Positions 35,696 to 48,060 of a stretch of 64,000 nt of DNA are shown one piece after another. Under the pieces are notes generated by a model that worked only from the letters and a program-made list of their open reading frames with translations, was not told where the DNA came from and did not search any database. The DNA lies in NCBI GenBank assembly GCA_016946835.1, contig JACVTC010000024.1, positions 847,501 to 911,500 on the forward strand, written 5' to 3'. Made by a program: the position numbers and the translations under genes. Numbering within the stretch: the stretch's first letter is position 1; each line of letters begins with the position of its first letter. The DNA comes from Neocallimastix lanati (nom. inval.) (Eukaryota > Neocallimastigomycota > Neocallimastigomycetes > Neocallimastigales > Neocallimastigaceae).

Positions 35696-36022
35696 AAAAA
35701 TAATAATAATAAAATAAAAAATTAAAACTGATTTGTATTATTTTATTTTTATTTTTATTTTATTTATTATTTATGTTAAATTAAATATTAGTTTTAAGCT
35801 AATTTCTATTTTATTTATTATTTATGTTAAATTAAATATTAGTTTTAAGCTAATTTCTACCATATAAGGTAGTAGGATAATAATAATAATAATATAATTA
35901 TATATAATATATTATTATTCTTTTTTTTTTTTTTAAAAAAAATTAATAGTTAAGTATTAGAAAAGATGAAAAGTGCGATATGGTATAAATATAGTACAAT
36001 TAAATGATATTAAATAATATTT
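35696..36022. repeat. 3' flank of REI1-like gene with a direct duplication
   Basis: A unit of about 55 bp with TTATGTTAAATTAAATATTAGTT and AAGCTAATTTCTA occurs twice in tandem (about 35757-35811 and 35812-35866). Sequence of the same family also occurs twice in the relic at 31190-31840, which shows that gene and flank were copied together. Confidence 0.65.
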
Positions 36023-37216
36023 CTACATTAAGAAAACTTTCTTGAATTGTCCTAGTCGACCCCATGCTACATAAAAATCATTGGTCTTTTGTCCCATCAT
36101 TTGTCTTCTCTTGGAATAATTCTTTAATTGAGTACGGGCTGTTTTCATCTTTTCTAGACGCTCTTTTTCTATTGTCATACCACTACTACCGATTTCATAA
36201 TATCCTAAGGCTTTATATTTTTCACTTAAAGGCATTAATGCCATTGAGTTAGAATGATCATGATCACGAAGATTTTGATTATAATATCTTTTATAATCAC
36301 GATGTCCTATATGAACTCCACTTGGTAAAATAAGTTCTGTACCTTCGGAGGTTACTGTTAATGCTTGTGGATGTTCAATATTAGTAATAGTACCCTCCTT
36401 TTCTTTTCCTTCATTTGCATTTTCTACTTCTTCTTCATCATCATCATCAAGTGAACTGAAATCATAAAAGTTGGCTATTTCTAAATCTGGTCCATCTTCA
36501 TAACTGATCTTTGTGTGACCTTTAGCTAACATATGCTTTCTTACTGATTCTAAACTATGGAACATTTTTTCACAATAGATACAAGTATTACCTATGGATA
36601 TTTTTTCTCCTAAATATCTTATTAATCCTTTTAAACTTGCTAAATATTCAACATCAGGTACGAAGAAAGTATGTTCTATCGTCATATGTTCCATTTTTTC
36701 CTCAAAAGTTTTACCTTTAAAGTTACAGAATAAACATTCAGTTTCTTCTAATTTTCTTGACATTTTTATTTTTTCATCAAGTACCTTATTAAATTCTTCT
36801 TCTGTTTTAGCTTCTGCAAATCTCTTTTTCCAATTTATTCTTGGTTCTTTACCATTTTCATTTTCTGAAAAATCGGAAAGATCATCATCTGTATCCATAG
36901 CTGCCTTACTTTTTTTATAATTGGCAACATTTTCAATATGCTTTTTAGAAAGTTCATGATTTTTAAAAGCATTTTCTGTATTGAATACTTTTTTACAGGC
37001 TTCACAATTCCATACTTGTTTTTCATCAGTTTGTTCAAATAATTGTTTTTTAATTTTTTCATTAAATTCTGATTCTGTTATGTTTGGAAGACCTGCAACT
37101 TTTCTTTTTAAATTATATTTATGCCATTCTTTTTTATAATGTGCTCTATGCTCTTCTTGATTAGAAAAAACGGCATTACATGTTGAACATGTATACGAAG
37201 ATCCGGTTGTTTCCAT
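36023..37216 (-). CDS. REI1: REI1/ZNF622-like cytoplasmic 60S maturation factor, intronless copy
   Basis: 397 residues, near the usual 390-480 of the family. Four zinc fingers of the family are seen: YTCSTCNAVF...H (8-32), WNCEACKKVF...H (about 69-93), ECLFCNFKG...H (about 158-182) and CIYCEKMF...H (about 213-235). A DDDDEEE acidic loop and a basic C-terminus (KNYSKRRQMMG, then FYVAWGRLGQFKKVF) follow. In yeast, Rei1 acts on late pre-60S particles in the cytoplasm, helps release and recycle the export factor Arx1 (with Jjj1), and its C-terminal tail probes the peptide exit tunnel; the tail is kept here. The coding region has no intron, whereas the paralogue at 40677-42470 has three, so this may be a retrocopy or an intron-loss copy. 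It is open from ATG to stop. Confidence 0.93.
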   Translation of the reverse strand: METTGSSYTCSTCNAVFSNQEEHRAHYKKEWHKYNLKRKVAGLPNITESEFNEKIKKQLFEQTDEKQVWNCEACKKVFNTENAFKNHELSKKHIENVANYKKSKAAMDTDDDLSDFSENENGKEPRINWKKRFAEAKTEEEFNKVLDEKIKMSRKLEETECLFCNFKGKTFEEKMEHMTIEHTFFVPDVEYLASLKGLIRYLGEKISIGNTCIYCEKMFHSLESVRKHMLAKGHTKISYEDGPDLEIANFYDFSSLDDDDEEEVENANEGKEKEGTITNIEHPQALTVTSEGTELILPSGVHIGHRDYKRYYNQNLRDHDHSNSMALMPLSEKYKALGYYEIGSSGMTIEKERLEKMKTARTQLKNYSKRRQMMGQKTNDFYVAWGRLGQFKKVFLM

Positions 37217-39390
37217 ATTGTATATTTTTTTTTCTTTTTTCCTTTATAACTTTACCTTTTACTTTTTTTCTTCTTGCTTTTTTTTTTTTTTTTTTTATTT
37301 ATATTATAATGATTTAATTATTTAATGATCAAAAAAATAAAATTGTAATAAAAATATTAAAAAATAAAAAAGAAGAAAATTTCTTGGGTATTTATATTAA
37401 AAAATTTGTATATTATTTTTTAATTTATATTATCATTAACTAAATAAATCTTATTATTAATAAAATTAAAATAATAAAATTATTGATTATATAAAAATTA
37501 CTTCTCCACAACTTTTTATAAATAAATTAATTATAAATAGAATATTTTTAATATAATTCTAAATTAATCAATATATTAATGTTCATCTATTTAAATAGAT
37601 TGATTATAATAGTAATATATTATAAATTATCATAATTAATTATCAAAATTCTTTAATAATTATAGTTTTATCATTTAATATAAATTGGTAAAATGTTAAA
37701 GCATCATTTAAAAATTAATAATAAATAATAAAAACATCTTTTTTTTTTTTTTTTCTCTATCTCGCTTTTTTTTTTTTTTTTTTTTTTAATTTTATAATTT
37801 TTATTTGATTTTTTAAAAAAAATAAAATTATATAAAAGAAAGTTTAATATAATAAAAATACTATTAAAAAAAATATATATATATTTTTTCTGTTTTTTTT
37901 TTTTTTTTTTTTTTTTTTTCTTCATTTTTTTTTTAATCATTAAATTAAATCAAATGTTTCATTGGTTAATAGTCAATAAATATTTTAGAAAATAAATATT
38001 GAAATAATTTATTATATTATTATATATATATGTATATAAAACTTTACTACATATAATTAATTATTACTTAATTATTACCATACTCGTCAATACATCCTTT
38101 GAATTAACCTTTTACTCATATAACATCTTTTTTATTGGCATTACATTTTGCTTTATCACTTCTTTTTCATTAACAATACAAATTTAAAAAATATGAATGT
38201 ATGTGTTATTATAGATCTGATTATGGAAGAATTGTTTTTACATTATTTTATATATAATGTTAAATTAGGCACAAAATTTTTATTTTATGTTTTTTCTACT
38301 TTTTTTTTTTTTATTTTATTTTTTTTTTATATATTGGATTTTTTTTTTTTTTTAGAAAATAAAAATTAATAAAACATAAATTGTCTTTAATTTAATTTAA
38401 TATATCAGTAAAAACTTTTATAAATATTCTATAATATGTTTTATTATTATTTTATTATTTTTTTATCATTGATTGACATAAAATTTCACTGTTATTTAAA
38501 TACAATTATAATTTTAATTTCATTATTTAAATACAATTATAATTTTAATTTCATTAGTTATTGTAATTATTATTATTGTTGTTGTTGTTAATAATCAAGA
38601 TTATTATTTAATAATTATATAATAATAATATAGACTTAATTTAATATATAAATGTATATACATATAAAATTTATGATATAAAACAAATATGTGTATTAGT
38701 ATACTTTTATATTTAGTAATAATTATTAAATATTGAAATTTATATCTTTTCTTAATAATAATTTTTATAATATCTTATTTTAATTATATATATATCCAAT
38801 TATATATTAAATAGAATAGTTATTTTATTTTATATATATTTATATATAATTTAATATAATATATATAAAATAAAATAACTATTCTATTTAATAATTTTAT
38901 TATAATTAATATTATTATTTATTATATATAATATAATAAATAATAACTATTAATATAATTAAATAAAATTATTTATTATTATAGTTATAATATATATTTA
39001 TGTAAATTTTAATATTTATTTTTAAATATATTTATATTTATTTTATAGTATTATTTTTAAATTTTTTTTTGTATTAAAAAAAAAAAAAAAAAGGTATAAA
39101 TAATCCATAACTAGGTTGTTATAATAAATATTTATTAAAATAATAATAATTATTAGCAAAGAATAATAAATTATAGTTTTTTTTTTTATTATTAAAAAAC
39201 AACCAGCCAGTGAACATAAAAGTCCCATATATCATTTATTATAACATATGCTTATTTAAGTTTAGGAAAGTACATTTTTTAAAAGTCTAACAATTGTTTA
39301 CATAAATATATAAAATAAAGTGTTAATAATTATTATTAATATAAAACAAGGTGTTATTTTGTCTTTGTGTCTTTTCTACTGATAGTCGGC
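37217..39390. other. AT-rich spacer with a long palindrome
   Basis: No gene seen. Poly-T tracts at 37739-37787 and 37894-37932, a duplicated CATTATTTAAATACAATTAT-type segment (about 38490-38555), and the 33-bp inverted repeat annotated separately. Confidence 0.55.
38806..38892. repeat. Perfect 33-bp inverted repeat, 21-bp spacer
   Basis: The arm 38806-38838, beginning ATTAAATAGAATAGTTATTT, is the exact reverse complement of 38860-38892. The non-trivial core AGAATAGTTA/TAACTATTCT shows that it is not just A/T chance pairing. It could form a cruciform or be the remains of a foldback element. No flanking duplication recognised. Confidence 0.8.
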
Positions 39391-39881
<491 letters not shown>

Positions 39882-40593
39882 TTTAAATATATAAATATAA
39901 ATATTTTAAAATATAAATAATCTTTTATTTTTAATATTTGATATACAATCAAAAAAAAAAAATTTTTTTTACCAACAAAAAGATATAAAAGTTTTGGCAT
40001 TTGCATTTCGTAACGTGTAACGTGGTTTTTGGGCATATGATTTTGAAATGAGGCGTTAAATTGTTTATGAAAAGTGGCTTAACTTATATTAAATAAGTAA
40101 AATAGATAATAAATAATAAAATAATATTTAATAATATTTAATTCTAATAAAAAAAAAAAAAAAATTAAATATTTAAACTTTATTTTATTGTTAAAATAAT
40201 AATAAAATGTTATTTTTATTTTATTTTTTTTTTTATTTTTTAGTTTACACATTGACTATTTTATTGTTAAAATAATAATAAAATGTTATTTTTATTTTTT
40301 AATTTACACATTGATAACAACTAATAATATAATTATATATTAACAAATATATATTTTTTATTATTATTATTTTTCAAAACTTTTTCACTATTTAATAGAT
40401 TATTGTTTTGATATATATTTAATTAAATTTATTTTTAATAGTTATGTAATTTTTTTACATTCATATATATATATATATTTTTTCTTTTTTTTTTTTTTTT
40501 TTATTTTTTTTATTTTTATTATTTATAATATTTTAATATAATTATTTTATTTTTGGTATAAAAAGATAATAATTTATTTATTATTATTATTTT

Positions 40594-40638
<45 letters not shown>

Positions 40639-40676
40639 GAAAATTTATAAGATTAATATTTTAATTTTAAAAAAAT
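39882..40676. other. AT-rich spacer
   Basis: A patch of more complex sequence at 39970-40080 (with TTTCGTAACGTGTAACGTGG) matches nothing I know. A duplicated ACTTTATTTTATTGTTAAAATAATAATAAAATG-like segment of about 70 bp lies at 40178-40320. Poly-T of over 40 bases at 40592-40637 precedes the end of the next gene. Confidence 0.5.
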
Positions 40677-42470
40677 TTAACGAATAAAGACTCTCTTGAA
40701 ATTTCCACGACGACCCCATGGAACGTAAAAATCGTTTGTTTTTTCTCCCATGGTTTGTTTTTTCTTGGAATAATTCTTTAATTGTACACGAGCGTTTTTC
40801 ATCTTTTCTAGACGCTCTTTTTCAATTGTCATTCCGCTGCTACCCTTTTCATAATAACCTAATGCTTCATATTTTTCATCCAAAGGCATTAACGCCATTG
40901 AGTTAGAATGATCACGCTCACGAAGATTTTGATTATAATATTTTTTATAATCACGGTGTCCAACATGAACACCACTTGGTAGAATAAGCTCAGTACCTTC
41001 AGAAGTTATTGCTAATGCGTGTGAATTACTATTATTACTTTCTCCATTTTCAATTTCCATGTCATCATCATCATCTAATACACTGAAATCATAAAAATTT
41101 GATATTTCTAAATCTGGTCCATCTTCATAACTAATTTTTGTGTGACCTTTTGCTAACATATGTTTTCTTACTGCTTCTAAACTCTGGAACATTTTTTCAC
41201 AATAGATACAAGTATTACCAATGGATATTTTTTCTCCTAAATAAGTCATTAATCCTTTTACACTTGCTAAATATTCAACATCTGGTATAAAGAATGTATG
41301 TTCAACTGTCATATGTTCCATTTTTCTAATAAATAATAATATTAATATTATTATTATTATTAATTTTAAAAAAAACAAACATACAAATAAATAAATAAAT
41401 AAATATATAATTAAAATTATTTATTATTATAGTTATTTAATTATATATTATTAATATATATATATATATATTTTTATTTAGCAATAAGCTTAGAAAAGTA
41501 AATAAAAATATTAATTATTTAATTATTGCTTATATAAAAATAATAATAAATAAATAAATAAATAAAAAAAAAAAAAAAAAACACTTACTTTTCAAAAGTT
41601 TCTCCTTTGAAATCACAGAATATACATTCTGTTTCTTCTAATTTTCTTGATAATTTTATTTTCTCATCTAATATTTTATTAAATTCTTCATCCGTTTGTG
41701 CTTCAGCAAATCTCTTTTTCCAATTAATTTTTGGCTCTTTTAGATTACCATTTTCATCTTCCGATAAATCAGAAGAATCATCATTCTTCGTAGCTTTCTT
41801 ATTTTCAAAAATTACAACATTATCCATATGCTTTTTTGAAAGTTCATGATTTTTATAAGCATTTTCAGTGTTAAAAACTTTTCTAAATAATTTAATAATA
41901 TATAAAGGAATTAAATAATTAATTTTTAATTTTTAATTTTATAATTTTTTAATTATTTCTTTTTGTCACCTGCAATTATTAATTTTTTAATTATTACATA
42001 ATTATAATAATACTTTTTATTGTATTCATAACACTATTATGTTCAATTTAAAATAAATACTAAACTTACTTGCAAACTTCACAATTCCAAGTCTCTACTT
42101 TATTAGCATTTTCATCTTCTTCAAGTTTTTTCCCTATTATTATTATTATTATTTAATTATTTTTTTATTATTGTTATTTTTAAATAAAGAGTTATTATTT
42201 CACATCTTTACTATGTTCAATTATTTAACATATATTTAAATCAAAATTTTTTATTATATTGATTTAAAAAACTAATAATTATTATTATATTAAATATTTA
42301 CTAATTTTTTCTTCAAATTCTGGTTCCGTAATTGAAGGAAGACCAGCAACTTTTCTTTTTAAATTATACTTATGCCAATCTTGTTTATAGTGGTCTCTTT
42401 GATTTTCTGAATTTTGAAATAAAACTTTACAAGTTAAACAGGTATATATTGAAGAATTATTTGATTCCAT
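40677..42470 (-). CDS. REI1: REI1/ZNF622-like cytoplasmic 60S maturation factor, intron-containing copy
   Basis: Four exons: 42470-42302, 42133-42070, 41882-41589 and 41325-40677. Introns are GTAAAT..TAG (168 nt), GTAAGT..TAG (187) and GTAAGT..TAG (263). The summed length is 1,176 nt, exactly 392 codons with the stop (391 residues). Splice joins restore zinc fingers 2 (WNCEVC-KKVF) and 3 (TFEKKMEHMTVEH), so the model is well supported. The same four fingers, acidic loop (DDDDDMEIE) and C-terminal tail (FYVPWGRRGNFKRVF) are present as in the copy 3.5 kb away; the two are close to one another throughout. Expected role: cytoplasmic pre-60S maturation and Arx1/Tif6 recycling, as for yeast Rei1 and its paralogue Reh1. 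Short first exons and introns inside the finger-coding part suggest that this is the ancestral form. Confidence 0.92.
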
Positions 42471-42906
42471 ATTCTCGTTTTATAAAACAATTAATCAATT
42501 AGTTTCTTTTAAAATAATAAAAATATATTTCTTAATGTAGTCTTGATAATTTTATTATTATATACTTAAAAAGTATAAAATTATACAAAAACAGTGTTCT
42601 ATTTATATGTAATATTTTTTAATAAACTAATTATTTGCTATATTTATTTCTAATTAAATATATATAAATTATCTATAATAATAAATTAATTTTTTTTTTG
42701 TATTACTATATTTATTAATATCATAATTAATAATCATAACTAATAATCATAATGAATAATCATAATTAATAATGATTATTAATAAAAATATTAATAAAGG
42801 ATAATTTATGAACTATTTATTATATTAGTATATATTAATTATTTTTCCTTTTTAATAAATAATTTATTAATTTAATTAATTAGATATAAACTTTATTTTA
42901 TGTATA

Positions 42907-42937
<31 letters not shown>

Positions 42938-45556
42938 AGCAAATTATTAATATAAAATTATTATTAGTTCTAATTATATTTTCAAAAAAAATCTTTTTTT
43001 TTTAGAAAAATTAAAAAATTAGATTTACAATTTTTGTTAATAATAATTTGTTCTTTTCCTCGATTAGTTTCACATAATTTCAATATTTATATTTATATTT
43101 TCTTCCATTTATAATAAAATATTTTAAATAAATATTTAAATAAATATATTTAATTATATATACTACGATAAAAATATTTTTATTAAATATATTTTTAAGT
43201 TTTCTTTAATTTTTTTATAGTTTCTAATTATTTAGATTTTTTTTAAAGTATTTTATAAGAAAATATCTTATGATGTTTAAAAAATAAAATATTTTTTTAA
43301 TAATTTGTTTTTATATTTATCATATATTTAATCCGTATATTTGATTATGAAATATTTTTAAGAATATATTTTAATTTTTAATATTTAAAAACAAAAATAT
43401 TTATTTAATAATATACTATTAAAATTTAATTATTTATGTTAATTAATTATAAAGCGTTTTATAGAGAATTTTTAATTTTTTTAAATACTAGAAAATGTTA
43501 TAGGGTTAGGGTTATATATATAAATTTATTATATATATTTTATTATTTATTTATAAATTTGTTTTTATATTAAATTGCTTAATTATATTCATATATTTAA
43601 TCCGTATATTTGATTATGAAATATTTTTAAAAATATATTTTAATTTTTAATATTTAAAAACAAAAATATTTATTTAATAATTTACTATTAATATTTAATT
43701 ATTTATGTAATTAATATTAATTATAAAGTGTTTAAAGAGAATTTTTAATTTTTTTTAAATACTAGAAAATAATATAGGGTTAGGGTTATATATACAAATT
43801 TATTATATATATTTATTATTTTAATTCATATTTAATTATTTATTATTTAGTAATATTATTTAAATTTAATTATTTATTATAAATAGATTAATATTTATTA
43901 TTCAGTTTTTTTTTGTTAGGAGGTAATTAAGAAAACCATTTTTATTTTTTAGCATTTAACACAGTTTTGTTTATTATTAAACCTGATTATAATTTATTTA
44001 TTTATTTATACATTTATTTATTTATTTATTTATTTTATTTATTTATTTATACATAATAGTATTAAAAAGTATTAAAAAATTTATGGTGGTAAATTACATC
44101 AATATAAAAGCCATATTACGAAATACAACTTTCCGAAATTCCCCATATACTATTTAATGAATTAATATAGATATATATAATTTACCGATTATGCGGAATT
44201 GTTCCGCTTTTAATAAAATGAACTATTTGAACTATTTCTAACTAAAAAATTAATTGGTGCTATATAAAAATGTATATACAAGTATAAATAAATAAATAAA
44301 TAAATATACAAATATGACTAATTTAATTTAATTGGCTATTTGAATTATTTTGAAATAATATATAATATTTCAATTATATATTTTATATTAAATATATTCA
44401 TATAATATATAATAATTATATTTAATTATAGAAGAAAAAGAAAAAAAAATTTCTTTTTTTTTTTTTTTAATTTTATGTAATTATTGTTAAGTATACAAAA
44501 ATATATTTGTTTTCTTTTAGTAATATATTAGATTGAACTTTTTATAAAAGATTATTGTTAAGTGCATAATTTAAATTTATTATCTAAATTAAAATAACAA
44601 TAATCATAAAAATAAAATATTAATGCTATAGAATAAATTGAAAATACTTATGAATTATATATAGATATATATAATAATTATATTCTGTAGAAAAATAAAA
44701 ATAAATAAAAATATAAAATTAATAAGTAAATAAAATAATATTTATTTAAAAACTTAAAAACTTAATATTAAAATATATATTATATAAAAAATAATAAAGT
44801 GTAATTATTTAAAATGAAAAATATATGACAAAACTTTATAAAAATTAATTTTAGTATTATATATAAATTATATAGACAATATAATGTTTATTATTATTGA
44901 TTAATAAATTATTATAAATTAATCATACATTTGTATTAAAATGAATAAATTTAATATATTAATTTAAATTAATTGAAGAAAAAAATTTTTTTTTTTTATG
45001 AAATATGAATATAAAAAATATAAATAGAAAACTTTTTTTCTTCTTTTAACTTTTCAATCATTATCAAGGTAAGAAAAAAGTAATATAAATAAATAAAGAA
45101 ATAATAAATAAAAAAAAAGGTATGTAAATAAAATTGATTACAAAAAATTATGTTTAATATCGTTTTTTTTAATTTTTATTTTTATATTTATTTTTAATAT
45201 TTTAATTTTTATTATTATTTTTTTTGTTTTTTGATTTGTATTATTATTATTATTATTATTTTTTGTTTTAAAAAGTGTTCAGTTGATATTCAAAAATATT
45301 AATGTATAAATAATATGAAAGTGTATAAATAAATAAATAAATTAATGAATAAAAATAAATAGATTTATAAAGTTAAATAAATATCTTTATGAGTAGTAAA
45401 TTACTAAAAAAAGAGTTAATAAATTAAATAAAAAATAGTATAAATAAAGAATTAATAAAAATAGAGAAATAAATAAAATAAATAATAAATTGTTAATGTA
45501 TTATAAACTAAAATATAATAATATACAATAATGAAAATGATTGGTAATAGGATACA
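42471..45556. other. AT-rich spacer with a duplicated segment
   Basis: No gene seen. It holds the tandem 270-bp duplication with telomere-like words, a TTTA run (43996-44050), and a more complex patch (44086-44240) with a small hairpin, GCGGAA-TTG-TTCCGC, followed by T's. The patch shares words such as TACAACTT.CCGAAAT with 47683-47700 and may be an old retroelement scrap. Confidence 0.55.
43320..43825. repeat. Tandem duplication of about 270 bp carrying interstitial TTAGGG repeats
   Basis: Two copies start CATATATTTAATCCGTATAT at 43320 and 43590 and differ by a few bases and small indels. Each ends with TAGGGTTAGGGTTA (43501-43514 and 43775-43788), that is, slightly over two TTAGGG units, the common fungal telomere repeat. 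Confidence 0.8.
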
Positions 45557-46543
45557 ATGGAACAATTAAATTTAGTTCAAGAATGGGATAAAACCTTCCC
45601 AAAAAGTGACAAAGTTAACCATAAGAAGGTTACTTTCCACAATAGATTTGGTATTACTTTAGCAGCTGATATGTATACTCCAAAGAATGCAACTGGTAAA
45701 TTATCTGCTGTTGCCGTTTGTGGTGCCTTTGGTGCTGTTAAGGAGCAATGTAGTGGTTTATATGCTCAAGAATTAGCTGAAAGAGGATACTTAACTATTG
45801 CTTTTGATCCATCATTTACTGGTGAATCTGGTGGTAATGTTAGATATGTTGCTTCTCCAGATATTAATACTGAAGATTTCCAAGCAGCTGTTGATTTCTT
45901 ATCTGTTCAAGAAAATGTTGACCCAGAACGTATTGGTATTCTTGGTATTTGTGGTTGGGGAGGTTTAGCTTTAAATACTGCTTGTGTTGATACCAGAGTT
46001 AAGGCTACCGTTACTACTACTATGTATGATATGACCAGAGTTACTGCTAATGGATACTTCGACCAAGGTGATAATGAAGATGCAAGATATGAAAGTAAAA
46101 AGAATATGAATAAGCAAAGAATTGAGGATTATAAAAATGGTAATTATAAATTAGGTGGTGGTGTTGTAGATCCACTTCCAGATGACGCTCCATTCTTTGT
46201 TAAGGATTATTATGATTACTATAAGACTAAGAGAGCTTATCATAAACGTTCATTAAATTCTAATGGTGGTTGGAATATTACTTCTTCTTTACCATTTATT
46301 AATGCACCAATTCTTCATTACAGTAATGAAATTAGAAGTGCTGTTTTAATTATTCACGGTGAAAAGGCTCATTCTTGCTACTTCAGTAAGGATGCTTATG
46401 CTAATATGATTAAGGACAGTAACTACAAAGATAATAAGGAATTATTAATTATTCCAGGAGCTGTTCATACTGATCTTTACGATAGAAAAGATATTATTCC
46501 ATTTGATAAGATTGATAATTTCTACAAGACTTATTTAAAGTAA
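45557..46543 (+). CDS. Alpha/beta hydrolase of bacterial type (YcjY/dienelactone-hydrolase-like)
   Basis: 328 residues, no intron, one clear ATG. An alpha/beta-hydrolase fold is seen: strand VAVCGAFG (oxyanion region, about 53-60), FDPSFTGESGG (about 84-94), the nucleophile elbow ILGICGWGG (C132), and the late strand AVLIIHGEKAHSCYFS with the candidate histidine in GAVHTD (H304). No signal peptide or membrane segment, so probably cytosolic. Bacterial relatives often have GICGSGG or GICGWGG; if Trp134 fills the usual Ser site, Cys132 is the likely nucleophile. Substrate unknown (esterase-like). Third-position use (GGT, CCA, AGA, ATT) is adapted to the host and much richer than the spacers. Probably gained from a gut bacterium, inferred from sequence style only. 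Confidence 0.85.
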   Translation: MEQLNLVQEWDKTFPKSDKVNHKKVTFHNRFGITLAADMYTPKNATGKLSAVAVCGAFGAVKEQCSGLYAQELAERGYLTIAFDPSFTGESGGNVRYVASPDINTEDFQAAVDFLSVQENVDPERIGILGICGWGGLALNTACVDTRVKATVTTTMYDMTRVTANGYFDQGDNEDARYESKKNMNKQRIEDYKNGNYKLGGGVVDPLPDDAPFFVKDYYDYYKTKRAYHKRSLNSNGGWNITSSLPFINAPILHYSNEIRSAVLIIHGEKAHSCYFSKDAYANMIKDSNYKDNKELLIIPGAVHTDLYDRKDIIPFDKIDNFYKTYLK

Positions 46544-47163
46544 ATTTTGAATTAAATTAAGAAATTTAAAATCAACACCTAAAAAAAAAAAAAAAAAATA
46601 AATAATAAAAATAATTTTGTTTTTTATTAAACAAAAACAAAAAAAAAATAAAAAATAAAAAATAAAAATAATTTTGTTTTTTATTTGTTAAACAAAAACA
46701 AAAAAAATAAAAAATAAAAATAATTATTTATATAATTTTTATTTTTAAAACAAATATTCTCAATATATATTAATAATATATATTCTATTATAAAAGAAAT
46801 AAAAATAACAATGAAAATAAAATAAAAATAAAATAAAAATAAAAATAAAAATTAAAGTAAAAATAAAAAAGTTATTAAAAATAAAATTATTATGATTATA
46901 AAATGAAAGACTATTCCTTTGTAATATCAATAACTAATTCATTAATTTAAAAATTTATTGATTGCTATGTATTGATTTTTTTTTATTTTTATTTTAATTT
47001 TTTTTTTAAACTTGTATATATATATATATATTTATATTCTATGGGTAATTCATATTAATATATAAAATATGAGAATAACAACAAAAACATTAAAAAAATA
47101 GAATTATCGTATAAAAAAATATATATATATATATTTTTTTGTTGATTATTTTCTTAATAATTT

Positions 47164-47202
<39 letters not shown>

Positions 47203-47280
47203 AAAGAATCTTTCCTTACTTCCTTCTTATTCTAATATTTTAGAATTTGTAAATTTCATAAACTAGTATATTTATATATT
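46544..47280. other. AT-rich 3' flank with repeated palindromic words
   Basis: The block TTTTGTTTTTTATT followed by AAACAAAAACAAAA occurs twice (46616-46640 and 46672-46700) and is self-complementary. It might act in 3'-end formation of the hydrolase transcript, but that is a guess. Nothing else seen. Confidence 0.45.
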
Positions 47281-47850
47281 CCTTCTTGGTGGGACTTTAG
47301 TTTTAAATGAGCTACATTTCGATAGTGGGGAACAGAGACAATTAAATGAACTACTTTTCAAAGGTTCATCTGAGTCACATGTTCCAAAAATTGACGGAAT
47401 TCTTAACAAGAGCAATACCTATCATAAGTAGTTCGTTTGAGCTATTATTTGATAGGTATTGCAAAATACCAAACTTATCCAAGAGCGTCGACGTCGTACT
47501 GATAAGGCATAATGATAATACAGGATCATCATCTTTTTCTACGAAGGGTGAATCTTGCCCTAGTAGTTCAATAAATGATGAATCCAGGGAGAGTTTAGTG
47601 CACACCACACTATCTATTTTAAAGATGTTACTTTTAGGTTTTATTTCTTTTTTATTTGTTAGGAAGGGAAAAATTCCCGCATAGTACAACTTGCCGAAAT
47701 ACATAGTATTTTCAAGCTTTTTTATTTTATTTTTTTAATTTTTTAAATTTTTTATTTTTAATTTCAAATGTACTTTTCACCTACATGTATTTTTTAAAAT
47801 AAAATTAATGAAGTTTTGGAAGTGTATTCTCTTCCTAGTTTAAAAAATTT
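47281..47850 (+). mobile_element. Retroelement tail (copy B of the dispersed 3'-end family)
   Basis: GC-richer block ending GGAAGTGTATTCTCTTCCTAG then T/A. Shared words: CCAAGAGCGTCGACGTCG (compare AAGAGCATCGACGTCG in copy C and GCGAGTCAACGTCG in copy D) and GAGTTTAGTG..CACACTATC (shared with D). A 13-bp inverted repeat, GCAATACCTATCA, lies at 47412-47424 and 47450-47462. The overlapping ORFs on both strands have no recognisable product. Confidence 0.65.
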
Positions 47851-48060
47851 TTCTTAAAGAATTATGAATTCTTTATATGTATAAAAGAAAAAAAAAAAAA
47901 CAAAAAGTAAAGTAAAAATTAAATAATTTAAGTGATGCATTAATATATCTTATTGATTAAAAAATAATGTATCATTGTAAAGCTATAAAAAAAAAGCAAG
48001 TGATATATCATTTTAGACATAAAATTATTTCACTATCCAAAAATTTTTCAATTTTATCAG

